Source: Halichondria panicea
Taxonomy: Eukaryota; Porifera; Demospongiae; Suberitida; Halichondriidae
Direction of reading: 5' to 3'
NCBI RefSeq assembly: GCF_963675165.1
Contig: NC_087380.1
Coordinates: 4,896,571-4,960,570, forward strand
Length of the DNA stretch: 64,000 nucleotides
Shown here: positions 45,338 through 55,705 of the stretch, one piece after another
Position numbering within the stretch: the stretch's first letter is position 1
How the letters are laid out: each line of letters opens with the position of its first letter
Translations under genes and position numbers: made by a program
The notes under the pieces: model-generated
Databases searched by the model: none
What the model was told of the DNA's origin: nothing
Seen by the model: the letters and a program-made list of their open reading frames with translations, nothing else

Positions 45338-46115
45338 ATGAGCCACTGGACTTCAACAGAGTCACCTGTAGCTACTCAGATCCTAACTGAGGAAGAAAGG
45401 AGAATAGTATTAAGCCAGATTACATCTCTAGACCGTTTTGCTGCAGCTAGCGATAACTTTTCAAATGGTTCCAGAGCCATAGTATGTGTTCCTCCGCGGG
45501 CAGAGGGAGACAATGAGAGATGGATAGCTGTGAACCCTCTCAGCCAGCAAATTGATTTCAACATTCGACAGCCAGACCAAAATCGAACTGTACTGTATGC
45601 TTCTGAGAACAAATATGGATGCAACAGCTACTATTACAATGACCAGCTTTCATGCTGCATCATTTGGACAATTATTGCCACTGTGATCTTCTCTATTTTG
45701 ACAACTCCCGTGATCCTTTTGTGCTGCATTCCCATGATCAAGAAAATGAAACAGGTAACTACATGTAAAACTAAAGGATGTTGTTTGATTTGGCATCATA
45801 CTGTAAAGTTCTAGCTCTAGTACACATGCACTATGTATCTTATTTTTCATCTAGATAGTTGTATCTACATACATGCAGTCTATGTTAGTTAAATTTATGC
45901 ATAATAGCAACTATGATCTAAATTAAGGCATTTGTTTAATACTCCTGCAGGCTGAGAGAAAATTTGAGGAGAGGGACAACTTTGGTGCCCGTAAGGAGTA
46001 CAAGAGTTGCTGTAACTGGTGCATAGGGCCTACAGTATGGATTACTGTAATTCTACCAATAGTTTTAATACCAGTTATTCTAGTAGTGGTATTTGCTGCA
46101 GTAGGCATCTTCTAA
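45338..46115 (+). CDS. Small membrane protein with two hydrophobic segments, unidentified
   Basis: Two exons in phase, 45338-45754 and 45951-46115, give 193 residues. The ATG at 45338 is the first in frame; upstream the frame is open only through non-ATG codons. Residues about 1-104 are polar, with two possible N-glycosylation sites (NFSNGS region and QNRT). Residues about 106-132 and 165-193 are strongly hydrophobic. The first is flanked by Cys pairs (SCCIIW, LLCCIP), which are candidate palmitoylation sites. Between them lies a charged loop (AERKFEERDNFGARKEYKSC). The protein ends with the second segment. I do not recognise a family. The intact splice junction and the clean topology argue that it is real. 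It sits among repeats, so it may be lineage-specific. Confidence 0.65.
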
Positions 46116-46868
46116 TACTGAACTTTTTTACTAAAAGTATATACAAGATCATGTTTATTATTGTGATTCTACCATTAATTTTAACAGTATATACATGTAG
46201 TATCCTAGTAACCATGGACAATATCGTTGAGCAAAAGGAGCAAAATAGGCTTCTGTTTAGATAGACTAGCTGACCAATTTTTTAATTTCGGTCCGGAGAC
46301 TGAAAAATATCGCCCCCCCCCACCCCCCCTGAAAATTACGGTCCGCCAATCTTTATGGTTTTACTGAGAGCTATGCATAATGGCAGCCTAGGGTCCTCTC
46401 CACACCATAATAACATGTAAGGTATAAAGTGTACTGTACGTATTGTATTACGCGTAGACAAGGACATTTCTCTATCGCAAGGTAACACTTCTACACTACT
46501 ACACCCAGCCAAGGAATCACTCTTTTTTGAATGAAAAAGTATTGACGTGCTTCATTGCACATTCATTCAGATCGAGCTGTTCCGGTATTTATGATACGCT
46601 GAGCTTGTAGCTGCCTGTGCACGTATAAATCACACTGTACACTATACGTTGTGCTGGAACAAAGGTTGGTCTGCCCTTGAAAAGTGGTCTTGACCTAAAG
46701 ATCTACAGTTGCAACAGCTCTTGTTTTCGGCCAATCATCTGGACTGTTTAGAAAAAAATGTTAAGTCCACCCCCCCCTGCCTGACAGAAATTTCAGTGTG
46801 GACCAAAATATTCGTGACAGGACCATTAACTGTTTCATTGTGCACAATCCCACATGCTGCTTTCTTTT
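46116..46868. other. Gene-free spacer
   Basis: No supported gene. Two C-runs (46311-46330 and about 46770) lie in short sequences such as GACTGAAAAATATCGCCCCC that look like element debris. Confidence 0.45.
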
Positions 46869-47171
46869 GCACATCAAGGCAGTAATTGCACGTCGTTAAT
46901 AACGACGTGCCATTACTGATATGCGATTAATCACTGTAGGAATCTCACAGTGAATAATAGGACAACATGCGATTATGTCCTTAAAACTGCGTCACTAACA
47001 ATTAACAATCAAAAGTATGGCTAAGGGTGCAATATGGGATTAATAGCACGAGTAACAAGCAATGGCAAGGATGCCGAGCGCTATTAACCTTGCCAGTGCT
47101 TGTTATGAGTGCTAATCGCATGTTGTTCTATTATTCACTGTGAGATTCGTACAGTGAATTAATTGCGTATC
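46869..47171. repeat. Hairpin-rich repeat family R3, copy 2
   Basis: It shares GTAATTGCACGTCGTTAATA, CACTGTAGGAATCTCACAGT and ATTAATAGCACGAGTAACAA with copy 1, in a rearranged order. The flanks of a GCACGAGTAACAAGCA foldback are inverted (AACAAGCAATGGCAAGG against CCTTGCCAGTGCTTGTT). Confidence 0.7.
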
Positions 47172-47175
47172 AAGT

Positions 47176-47379
47176 TCAAAACAACTAGTGGATAAAATAG
47201 AGAGAGTGCAGAATAGAGCAATGAGAACTATTCTAGAAAAACCAAGTGGCACAAAATCAGAACCCCTTAGAGGAGAACTGGGTTGGGCTAAACTATCATC
47301 AAGAAGACAGTTACAAACTGGAATTAAAACCTACAAGATTATAAATAGAATCCCACCAAAGTATTTTTCAGGACATTAA
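47176..47379 (+). pseudogene. LINE reverse transcriptase C-terminal remnant
   Basis: The plus strand reads KIERVQNRAMRTILEKPSGT, then EPLRGELGWAKLSSRRQLQT and TYKIINRIPPKYFSGH before a stop. This is the typical end segment of non-LTR retrotransposon reverse transcriptases. There is no catalytic palm domain upstream; the sequence before it is repeat R3. It is a dead fragment without a start codon. Confidence 0.8.
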
Positions 47380-47630
47380 TACGATCAACAAAAATGAAAA
47401 TGGCAGAAATAAAAATAATTTTTAATATTCAATACAAATCATAATTATATAGATATAATACATGTATATATACATGTAGCGCAACCATTTTTTCAGTGTT
47501 AATACAGAAAGCCTCTTTAAAACTAAAATTGCCTACAACAGCTAATCACTATTCATGCAGCTAACTAGTGAAAACGAACATTGTTTTAAGCTGTACATGT
47601 AAAATTGTACCAAGTAAGGCAGTTCATACT

Positions 47631-50600
47631 TCATTGCGCACAGGGTCCGGCGATTTCTGTGTACGTAACAACAGGGCGACGGTTGACTCTTTGAGGGGGA
47701 GGGGCTGGCCTGTAGTCATCTGTGGTGAGGGGGGCTAGTTCATCCATGTAGGAGAGTCTCAGCTGTTCCGGCCTCGTAGCTGGTCTGATGATAGGAGGAG
47801 TGATGTAGCGATCAGGGTCAGCTTCTTCCACAGCAGCACCATTCGTGTAAGGTGCGTTCACAATGTCTATTTGCTCAGCATTATTAAGTTGCTCATCATT
47901 ATCATTGGCTGCAAACTGATGCATTGCCATGGCATTCTTAGGTTGTTGGTGCTTTTTCTCTGTAGCACTAATTCTCAACATCTTTGTGACTTCCTTTATC
48001 TTGAGCCATATTTTGGTGTTCTTTAGTATAAAGTGGTGGAAATGGTAGCTGATTATTATCACAAAGAGGATAAAAGCTATAGACATTGAAACAATGGTCA
48101 GTGTTTCTTGCTGTTGTTGTGTTTCAACAACATAGGAAGTACCAATAGATAGAATGCCGAGATTAAGCAGAAAGAATGTTTCTAGATATTCGTTAAATTG
48201 CTTTTTGTGCACTCGGTTGTTCAATGATATCAGTCCGAATGCAATGCATCCAGCAGATAGAACAGGAAGAGACGTATTTGGAGCCATGGAAACTACTAAA
48301 TTATGAGCAATCAGAGCAAAGAGGAGCAGTCCTACCCAGTAGCGATGCTTGGGAGTGAAGGGAGCATGGTATGTGTCCATGAAACCATTGTAGTATGTGT
48401 TCTTGGTCCATATCATAACCTTGGAACAGCGAGGAAACCATTGTCCAAAGAAGAGCAGTACAGTGAACATTACACCAGCAATGAGGATTATGATAGCAGC
48501 AATAAACTGAGGGATGCGAATGGGAGTGAAATATTGCACATTGCCGTCGTACAGCCAAATAACTTTGGTTGAACCGTCAGGATAATGCAATTCTGTGAAT
48601 TGTAGTGCTGCAACAATAAACCGTAAAAATTTAGAATAAGAGAGTAGGACGAGTGTGCCTAGGGCAGCAACTGGGTTCCTGTTGGAGAGGAGCTTTGCAA
48701 ATGAGTCAAAGTACTTGCTCAAAAGTATAATAAGAAGCATTAGAAGAAACAGGTAAGTGGGAAAGACAAGTTGAAGGAGCACTTTTCCTTGAGAGTTCAT
48801 TCCATCATAAAAGCAAGTCTCGATTCCCAGGTCAAGATTCACCCATGATACAAAAACGGTTAAAAAGTTGTTTCTAGGAAAGAAAATCGCTCTATTAGCA
48901 GCTACTATGTTGGCGTAAAAAATGAGGCCATGAATATTTCCAGTTGCTATAGTGATGTTGAGCACAAGAATTAAAACAACTAACAATATGCCTGCCAGCG
49001 CAAATGGAATTAGTTGAAAAAGGTAAAGATTAGAGCATTCTTTACACTTTGACGTAGCCAACACAAGACTGAGTCCTGGTTCACATTCTCCACACAAGAC
49101 ACCACTTCGATTGTAGGCACACTGCTGGTCAGAGTTGCTTAGACTGATGTGAACTGGTTTTTCTACACAATAGTCAAATGCACTGTTACTAACAACATAC
49201 CCTGTTTTGTTGGTAGTATTTATGAATTCTATCCATATGTTGTTATTACTTTCCAGCTTTATGGTTTCATTTTCCTCCAAACAATTCGTTATCTGATATA
49301 GTTGTTGCAAGTCTGGGTCACAGTCACATTTGCACTCAATATCGGACTGAATTGGTTTTAGTCCGATGGGGCATGTGCATGGTAGAAAAGAAACATTGAT
49401 AAGTTGTCCTGAAATTCCTAAATTGATGCATGGACCATCAGCATAGAGTTCCAGTTGAGCAGAGCTGTCTTGTGAGAATACATTGTACTCTAATTCTGTG
49501 CACTGATTGCCAACTATTTGTTCAGCCTGTCCTTCTTTGAGACGGCCAACTCCACTATTAGTGATAACAGAACTGTGAATTGTGGCATTGATTGGATTTC
49601 CAACTTGGTCAAAAGCCATAACACTGATTTTGTACGTGTGTCCCTTTTTCGTGAAAACATAGTCACTTTGTGAATAGTTACAAACAGTTACTTGAACAGG
49701 CGAAGAGGAAATTGATAACTCAGTGGATGGTTTTACGGTTCTTTTTATGTAGTCCAATCCATTTGAAGAATTGTAATATTCAGCATTTTTTTCTGCTGTA
49801 CACCTGTCTAACAGACCTCCATAGATGTCTGCTCCTGACTGGGTAGCTGTGTTGTTAGTCATAAATGTGTTGAAGTGGTTTGTTTTCAAACTGGGTTCAT
49901 TCAAATTGATTGTTTGAATAAAGCAGTCCTTAAAAATGGATTGAGTAGCACCAGTTTCGATGACCCCTCCTCTGCAGGCACCACTCTCTGTGTCATCTGC
50001 AACAAATATTCCCCCTCCGTACTGTGCCAAGTTGTTGTTAATCATTAGCTTTACATATACTTTATCAACATCTTCATAGTCTTTTTTAAATAAGTACAGT
50101 TTTGAACTTTGCCGAAGAAACACTCCACCTCCACTAGCAGTTGCTGTGTTTGAGTCGATGTTAACGTGTGATCGAGTTAGTTTAATGGTTGTAGCTACTG
50201 CATAAATACCTCCACCATTCTCAGCAATGTTGTCAACAATGTTTGCAGGAATTCGTAACACAGATTGAAAATCAACTCTACTTGAATGAGCATAAATTCC
50301 TCCACCATCCTGGTGTGCTGTGTTGAGATTGATTGTTATTGGCTCATTTACTATGAGTGTACCCACACTCAGAAATATTCCTCCTCCAGATGTAGCCGTG
50401 TTTTTCTTCAGCGTACAGTCAGAGATGAACACAGTACTGCCAAAATCACCATTAATCGCTCCACCATTTGCGTCAGCTCTGTTGTTTATTAGTGTGCTGT
50501 TTGAGATAGACGCAGTGCCTGAGTAAACACCAATCGCTCCACCATTGTCAGCACTGTTGTTTGTCAGTGTGCTATTGAAGATGGACACACCGCCTGAGTA

Positions 50601-52319
50601 GTTATCAATCGCTCCACCATTCTCGTCAGCACAGTTGTTTGTCAGCTCACTGCCAGAGATAGAAACATTGCTTGAACTACTATCAATTGCTCCACCATAG
50701 TTATCAGCTCTGTTGTTTTTCAGGGTGCTATCGGAGATAGATACACTGCCTGAGTAAACACCGATCGCTCCACCACTCCTATCAGCACTGTTGTTTGTCA
50801 GTCTGCTGTCTGAGATAGACATAATGCCTGAGTTAACACGAATCGCTCCACCATTCCTGTTAGCGCTGTTGTTTGTTACTATGCTGTCAAAGATAGACAC
50901 AGTGCCAGAGTGATTATCAATAGCTCCACCATTTATGCCAGCACTGTTGTGAGTCAGTGTACTGTCGGAGATAGAAACAATGCCTGAATTAAAATCAATC
51001 GCTCCACCATTCCCGTCAGCTCTATTGTTTGTCAGTAAGCTATCAGAGATGGTCACATTGCTTGAGTAAAAACCAATTGCTCCACCACTCCAATCAGCAC
51101 TGTTGTTTGTGAGTGTGCTGTCGGCGATGGACACACTGCCTAAATTAACATCAATCGCTCCACCATAGTGGTCAGCACTGTTGTTTGTCAGGGTGCTATT
51201 GAAGATGGTCACACTTCCTTTGTAAATACGAATCGCTCCACCACTCCCGTCCACTCTGTTGTTTGTGAGTGTGCTGTGTGAGATGTTCACACTACTGCCT
51301 GAGCCAACATGAATCGCTCCACCATAGCCAGCACTGTTGTTTGTCAGGGTGCTATTGAAGATGGTCACACTTCCATTGTGAATACCAATCGCTCCACCAA
51401 TCATATTGACAATGTTGTTTGTGAGTGTGCTGTATGAGATGTTCACACTACTGCCTGAGCCAGCATAAAACGCTCCACCATCCTGAGAAGCTTTGTTATT
51501 CGTGAAGTTACACCAAGTGATCACTACAGTACCAGATACCACTTCTATTGCTCCTCCCCTAGTACTAGCACTGTTATACTTGAACTCTGTGTTGTTGAGA
51601 TGTGCATTGTTTGACTCACTGTAAACTGCACCTCCATCATTTCTAGTGAATACACTGTTTGTTATGCACACATCATCAGCCTCAACGTGCAGTGCCAAAC
51701 CAGTGTTGTTCATGAAGAGAGTGCTCTCAATTGTTACAGTTTGAGTTTTAGCAATCTTAACTATGTGAGTGTGATTGAGTAATTCAAAGTCCATAAAGTA
51801 GCAGTCATTGATATAGACATCGTGGGCACTGTCAATGATCAATCCTTGATGTGAATTTTGTGGTCCATCATTCACTCCAATGAAACCAAAATGTTTAATG
51901 CTCAATTTTGTAATACTAACAAAACGTATTACACCATTGCCATTGAATCTAACTTCAACTGCACTTTTGTTCTGACTGGTAATATGCACGTGTGAGAAGT
52001 TAATAATCAATAACTGCTCAGTTAACACATGATCTCCAGGTAGAAAGCTCAAAGTGAGATTGTCTCCACCAGATAACAAGTCGGTTTGAACAAGCTGCTC
52101 GAGAGTAAAACAAGTTCCATTTCGATATCCATTACACAAGTCGGTTGAATTCACTGGCACAATGTGATAGTGCTCACTCCTGGTAGCAGTAGCTATGGCG
52201 ATCAGTAGCACTAACCAGCTGAGAATGTTTCTAGACAGCATATCTTGCCGCATATCTGAGGTGCATGCATGTATATATGATGATGATTGTATAATATACT
52301 GCTTCAATATTTTGTACAT
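47631..52319 (-). CDS. Large single-exon protein: beta-helix ectodomain plus multi-pass membrane domain
   Basis: The frame gives 1,562 residues from the ATG at 52319. A start at Met23 (52253) or Met27 would place a signal peptide (about residues 27-46, SWLVLLIAIATATRS) at the very N-terminus and seems more natural. Residues about 220-780 are parallel beta-helix coils (pectin-lyase-like), with about 17 tandem units of the form ISDSTLTNNSADxxGGAIDxxSG and looser GGGI units after them. Many N-x-S/T sites lie on one face. A Cys-rich segment (about 960-1080, with ECKCDCDPD and CGECEPGL) leads to about eight hydrophobic segments (about 1095-1440). A cytoplasmic tail of about 110 residues ends VVTYTEIAGPCAQ, which contains an ITIM-like V-x-Y-x-x-I. 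Similar proteins are, to my knowledge, frequent in sponges but uncharacterised. A surface receptor or adhesion role is inferred. Confidence 0.85.
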   Translation of the reverse strand: MYKILKQYIIQSSSYIHACTSDMRQDMLSRNILSWLVLLIAIATATRSEHYHIVPVNSTDLCNGYRNGTCFTLEQLVQTDLLSGGDNLTLSFLPGDHVLTEQLLIINFSHVHITSQNKSAVEVRFNGNGVIRFVSITKLSIKHFGFIGVNDGPQNSHQGLIIDSAHDVYINDCYFMDFELLNHTHIVKIAKTQTVTIESTLFMNNTGLALHVEADDVCITNSVFTRNDGGAVYSESNNAHLNNTEFKYNSASTRGGAIEVVSGTVVITWCNFTNNKASQDGGAFYAGSGSSVNISYSTLTNNIVNMIGGAIGIHNGSVTIFNSTLTNNSAGYGGAIHVGSGSSVNISHSTLTNNRVDGSGGAIRIYKGSVTIFNSTLTNNSADHYGGAIDVNLGSVSIADSTLTNNSADWSGGAIGFYSSNVTISDSLLTNNRADGNGGAIDFNSGIVSISDSTLTHNSAGINGGAIDNHSGTVSIFDSIVTNNSANRNGGAIRVNSGIMSISDSRLTNNSADRSGGAIGVYSGSVSISDSTLKNNRADNYGGAIDSSSSNVSISGSELTNNCADENGGAIDNYSGGVSIFNSTLTNNSADNGGAIGVYSGTASISNSTLINNRADANGGAINGDFGSTVFISDCTLKKNTATSGGGIFLSVGTLIVNEPITINLNTAHQDGGGIYAHSSRVDFQSVLRIPANIVDNIAENGGGIYAVATTIKLTRSHVNIDSNTATASGGGVFLRQSSKLYLFKKDYEDVDKVYVKLMINNNLAQYGGGIFVADDTESGACRGGVIETGATQSIFKDCFIQTINLNEPSLKTNHFNTFMTNNTATQSGADIYGGLLDRCTAEKNAEYYNSSNGLDYIKRTVKPSTELSISSSPVQVTVCNYSQSDYVFTKKGHTYKISVMAFDQVGNPINATIHSSVITNSGVGRLKEGQAEQIVGNQCTELEYNVFSQDSSAQLELYADGPCINLGISGQLINVSFLPCTCPIGLKPIQSDIECKCDCDPDLQQLYQITNCLEENETIKLESNNNIWIEFINTTNKTGYVVSNSAFDYCVEKPVHISLSNSDQQCAYNRSGVLCGECEPGLSLVLATSKCKECSNLYLFQLIPFALAGILLVVLILVLNITIATGNIHGLIFYANIVAANRAIFFPRNNFLTVFVSWVNLDLGIETCFYDGMNSQGKVLLQLVFPTYLFLLMLLIILLSKYFDSFAKLLSNRNPVAALGTLVLLSYSKFLRFIVAALQFTELHYPDGSTKVIWLYDGNVQYFTPIRIPQFIAAIIILIAGVMFTVLLFFGQWFPRCSKVMIWTKNTYYNGFMDTYHAPFTPKHRYWVGLLLFALIAHNLVVSMAPNTSLPVLSAGCIAFGLISLNNRVHKKQFNEYLETFFLLNLGILSIGTSYVVETQQQQETLTIVSMSIAFILFVIIISYHFHHFILKNTKIWLKIKEVTKMLRISATEKKHQQPKNAMAMHQFAANDNDEQLNNAEQIDIVNAPYTNGAAVEEADPDRYITPPIIRPATRPEQLRLSYMDELAPLTTDDYRPAPPPQRVNRRPVVTYTEIAGPCAQ
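50440..51520. repeat. Tandem coding repeats of about 66-75 bp
   Basis: Within the beta-helix gene the DNA is a degenerate tandem array. Each unit contains ATCGCTCCACCA and GCACTGTTGTTTGTCAG or close variants on the plus strand, encoding one helix coil. Units differ by substitutions and by the loss or gain of whole codons, so the frame is kept. Confidence 0.85.
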
Positions 52320-52683
52320 TGCAAACCCTACGGTGTAGGGGTTGGTAGATTATGCTGGCATAATAGGCACCTTTAAGGCAGGTTTTGGAAGTACAAGTCA
52401 GTACAAAGCACCCACAGTACAATCATTTTACAAGCCTGGTGGATAATTATCTCCTTGGCATTCTATATTTAATATAGTGTTAATAGACATGCAGAGTCGT
52501 GTGGCCATTATTTATTAGTTTAATGTTCTTGTGCGACGACATGGAGTCTATGCTGTGCTTTGGAGGAATAATGTGAGGCCAAGCGGCTTAAGGAAGAATA
52601 CTAGGCTGTTAATATTATACTAGTAATCTTCAACTCACTGTTATAAATGGATGCACTTTTTTCTGCTTTACACTTTCACTCGT
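52320..52683. other. Upstream region of the beta-helix gene
   Basis: No gene. The phrase ATTATGCTGGCATAATAGGC at about 52352 recurs, inverted or direct, at 57040, 62440 and 63040-63085; it belongs to a small dispersed repeat. No promoter element could be called with confidence. Confidence 0.45.
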
Positions 52684-53510
52684 TATTATGCCTCGAGGCG
52701 TAGCCGCACGAGGGATACGGTAAAGCTGACTGTGTGTGTGTCTGTCTGTCTGTGTGTGTGTGTATTCCAGCTATAACTGCTCAACGGTTACAATGCGACG
52801 AAAACTAACAGCTTCTATAGGCTTCTAGCCACGTTCTCTTGGATTTTGATTCGTGGATTAGCAAACTAAAGCTTCTTTCTCGAGTTATGGCTAGTTTGAC
52901 TCACATTGAAGGCTGTTGCAGTCTCTTCAGGATCTTTCATAGCATCATCTGTCCGCACAAACTTTCTATTCAACATATGAGTTAGCCTTGCACTCAAGCG
53001 CTAGCTTTTTGTTAGCTACAATACTCACAAAATATCTGTTAAAACAGCTAGCTAGCAGTAGCCATTTGCGAAATTGATCTCTTTGGACACACCCTTTAAT
53101 TATTCCTATATGGATGTAATGCGCATGCGCGCTCATTCCCCACGTGTGAGAAAATAATATCCAGATCCAGATCCTCCTGGCAGAATCAAGCCACAAAACA
53201 CTACCATATAACAATATAGATAACAATATGCATGTACACAGGTCTTTTCTTCTTAGATATTATATACACTGAACTACAGATCCTGGAAGAATCAATTTTC
53301 TTCTTTCTTGAGGTCCTGGTAAGCTACATAATACAATAAATAACAACAATAGATGCATGTAAATAGTCTTTTCTTCTCAGTGATCTGACTTTATATAGAT
53401 AAGCTAACTTTAATATAAAATTCATTATAGAAACTAATAACACTCTAATACTTTAGAGTGAAAGCAAAAACATGGCGAGAGGCATTAGCACAGCGCCAGC
53501 TTGAACACTA
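52684..53510 (+). repeat. Dispersed repeat family R1, copy E
   Basis: It opens with TTATGCCTCGAGGCGTAGCC and a GT-rich tract, and contains TTCTCGAGTTATGGCTAGTT and GAAGGCTGTTGCAGTCTCTT. It ends near 53500 with AAAACATGGCGAGAGGCATT, as copy B does. About 450 bases between the shared parts (from about 53000) are not shared and may be an insertion. Confidence 0.65.
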
Positions 53511-53888
53511 GTTCTTCCTAGTGATCACCTCATCATATATATAGACGTAGCACATGTATAGTAGTACTGTACTGGTACATTATATGAGTATACAATTATG
53601 GGCTTAACACATCCTTCTGGCTCATAAAGTTCCCGCAGCTGTCAAAGCTAACATGTGCACTGAACCCTTCTTTCTTTGTGCTAATTGTATTTTGACCTCC
53701 TAAAGGTATAGCTAGCCAAACTGAATGTCATGCAATTTCCGGGAAATAAAAATAAACATCTTTTAAAATTTCCTGAAAACACCCAGTTTTGGCTAGCTAC
53801 TACCTATGCACTGTAATATAGCGTAATTTCATTGTAATTTCATTGTTCTAGAGTCATGCATGTATTTATATAGTCTCATGCCAATGCA
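53511..53888. other. AT-rich gene-free spacer
   Basis: No supported gene, RNA or element was recognised. Confidence 0.4.
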
Positions 53889-54262
53889 CCGTATAGCGGG
53901 TATAATTAATTATTTTGAGGGTAGAGAAGTTTCTGCATATCCCATGTCACCGTGAGAACATTGAGAACACTTATTTAGTGTCTTTCGCCACTCTGTGCCT
54001 TCATACAATTGTGTACATAATTGTAACAATCGCTAATTAGGGGGTGATCAGTTACTAGGTAACGAAGATGGTGTCAAGATACCTCTGAGGTCTGCGCTAT
54101 ATATATATCTGTTACAAGTCATTTCAATGTATGGTTCATGATTATATGAATTGTTGCTTATTCTGTATTTAGGGAAAGGGTTAAGCTACCCACGAATTCA
54201 ATATCGCATTTCTACGAGTCATTCCGCAAAAGTATACCTTCGAAGTATATTCGCTATACGGT
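53889..54262. mobile_element. CTATACGGTA-family element, larger variant
   Basis: The left end CCGTATAGCGGGTATAATTA and the right end GTATATTCGCTATACGGTAA are inverted repeats; the interior (TTTGAGGGTAGAGAAG, then GCAAAAGTATACCTTCGAAG) pairs partly. It is about twice as long as the other copies. Confidence 0.6.
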
Positions 54263-54334
54263 AATCCAATGTCTATACTTACATTATATTATTATCGTAT
54301 AGTAGGTATTTTTCTTTAGTGCAAATTTTCGTAT

Positions 54335-54386
54335 ATGAACTGCCCAATTGTAATACTCGTATGAACTGCCCAATTGTAATACTCGT
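54335..54386. repeat. Tandem duplication, two 26 bp units
   Basis: ATGAACTGCCCAATTGTAAT plus ACTCGT is repeated exactly twice, inside a further CTATACGGTA-like fragment that starts near 54295. Confidence 0.85.
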
Positions 54387-54680
54387 ACGAACATAATAAT
54401 TTAGTTTAGATTTTTTAAATTCTACGTGTGTCTCTATTTTCGACACTGTGCACTCCCTATACATACCAGGCATGCAAGAAGTCGAAGGACAATCATGCAT
54501 GCGTTTCATTTTAGTGAGCTCAGTGCTGTGAAATATTTTATGATGCACAGGAAAAATAACAGTAGCTGTAATAAATAAAGGTGGCAACGTAATTTTGAAG
54601 CTGTATAAATATGTCTATAATGACTGTTGCTGTACACAAATAATTAGATTTTGCAGCGTCATAAACATGGCTACGTTTTA

Positions 54681-55090
54681 GACAGTGCATGCATGTGGGG
54701 ACTGACCAAGCATTCATTTGTTGGGTGTGTATCATAAAACCAAACATTCGTAGACCAAGCATTCATGTCATTATGTACATGTGGGGTGAATGATTTTTTT
54801 TTATTTCATGCTAGGAGATTTTGAAACTTAGTAAATGTGGCTAGATTGTAGACAGTGGGGACTGACCAAGCATTCATTTGTTGGGTGTGTATCATAACCA
54901 AATTCGTAGACCAAGCATTCATGTCATTGTGTACATGTGGGGTGAATGAATTTTTTTTTATTTCATGCTGGGAGATTTTGAAACTTAGTAAATGTGGCTA
55001 GATTGTAGACAGTGGGGACTGACCAAGCATATGTAGGGTGCGTGCACTGCTCATGACCAAGCATTAATAGACCAAGCATTCATATATGGA
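54681..55090. repeat. Tandem array of two full and one partial unit of about 160 bp
   Basis: Units start with GACAGTG and GGGGACTGACCAAGCATTC at 54681, 54851 and 55008. They share ACCAAGCATTCATGTCATT, GTACATGTGGGGTGAATGA, a T-run and GGAGATTTTGAAACTTAGTA. The third unit is truncated and diverged. Within the unit ACCAAGCATTCAT itself recurs, so there is a higher-order structure. Non-coding. Confidence 0.85.
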
Positions 55091-55705
55091 GTAGACGTAT
55101 TGTTTTTCTGGAGTACACAGATTGGTAAAAGTGATAGCAAAGTGTTACCACAATAAGGTGAACGATATAGTCATCGACGATTAGACGAAGTATTGGCTAG
55201 TGCTGACTACCTGTTCTTGCAGGTATTTTAAACATGGAAGGTGCCAAATGTTTTATATAGGCCGTTGTGTATTGCATGCTTTTTGCTGCATATAATTATT
55301 ATAGCACACTCTATTTTTTACAGTATATAGATTCGCCCTCGGTTCTGATGTAGTGGACAATAACAATAATAATAATTTATGTGGCTTTCTATGGGGTAGC
55401 TAGCCTATACATTATAAGACCTAACACGAACTGGCTAAAAAACTCTACAAATCTATATTATCTGGAACTTGTTAGATCAAAGAGCAAAAGAAGCTACTTC
55501 AACAAATATACACTTTTTAACATTTTTAGCTGTGTAATTAACTTTGTTTGTTTGTTTATGTTTTTTTTGTTTTGTTTTTTTTTGTCTGTAATTCTTTTCA
55601 GGGCTCTCAGGAAGACCAGCAATAATTATTGCTGATGAGACTTTCGATCCCTGTTTAAATAAAATATTACTACTAGACTACTAGTATTACGTATACATTA
55701 GTATT
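55091..55705. other. Gene-free AT-rich spacer
   Basis: No supported gene. An 84-codon frame at 55381-55635 starts with a non-ATG codon and is rich in Phe and Lys from AT-rich DNA. I do not regard it as coding. Confidence 0.45.

Noticed and set aside
55381..55635. 84-codon frame rich in Phe near a T-run
   Set aside because: Non-ATG start and composition dictated by AT-rich DNA.
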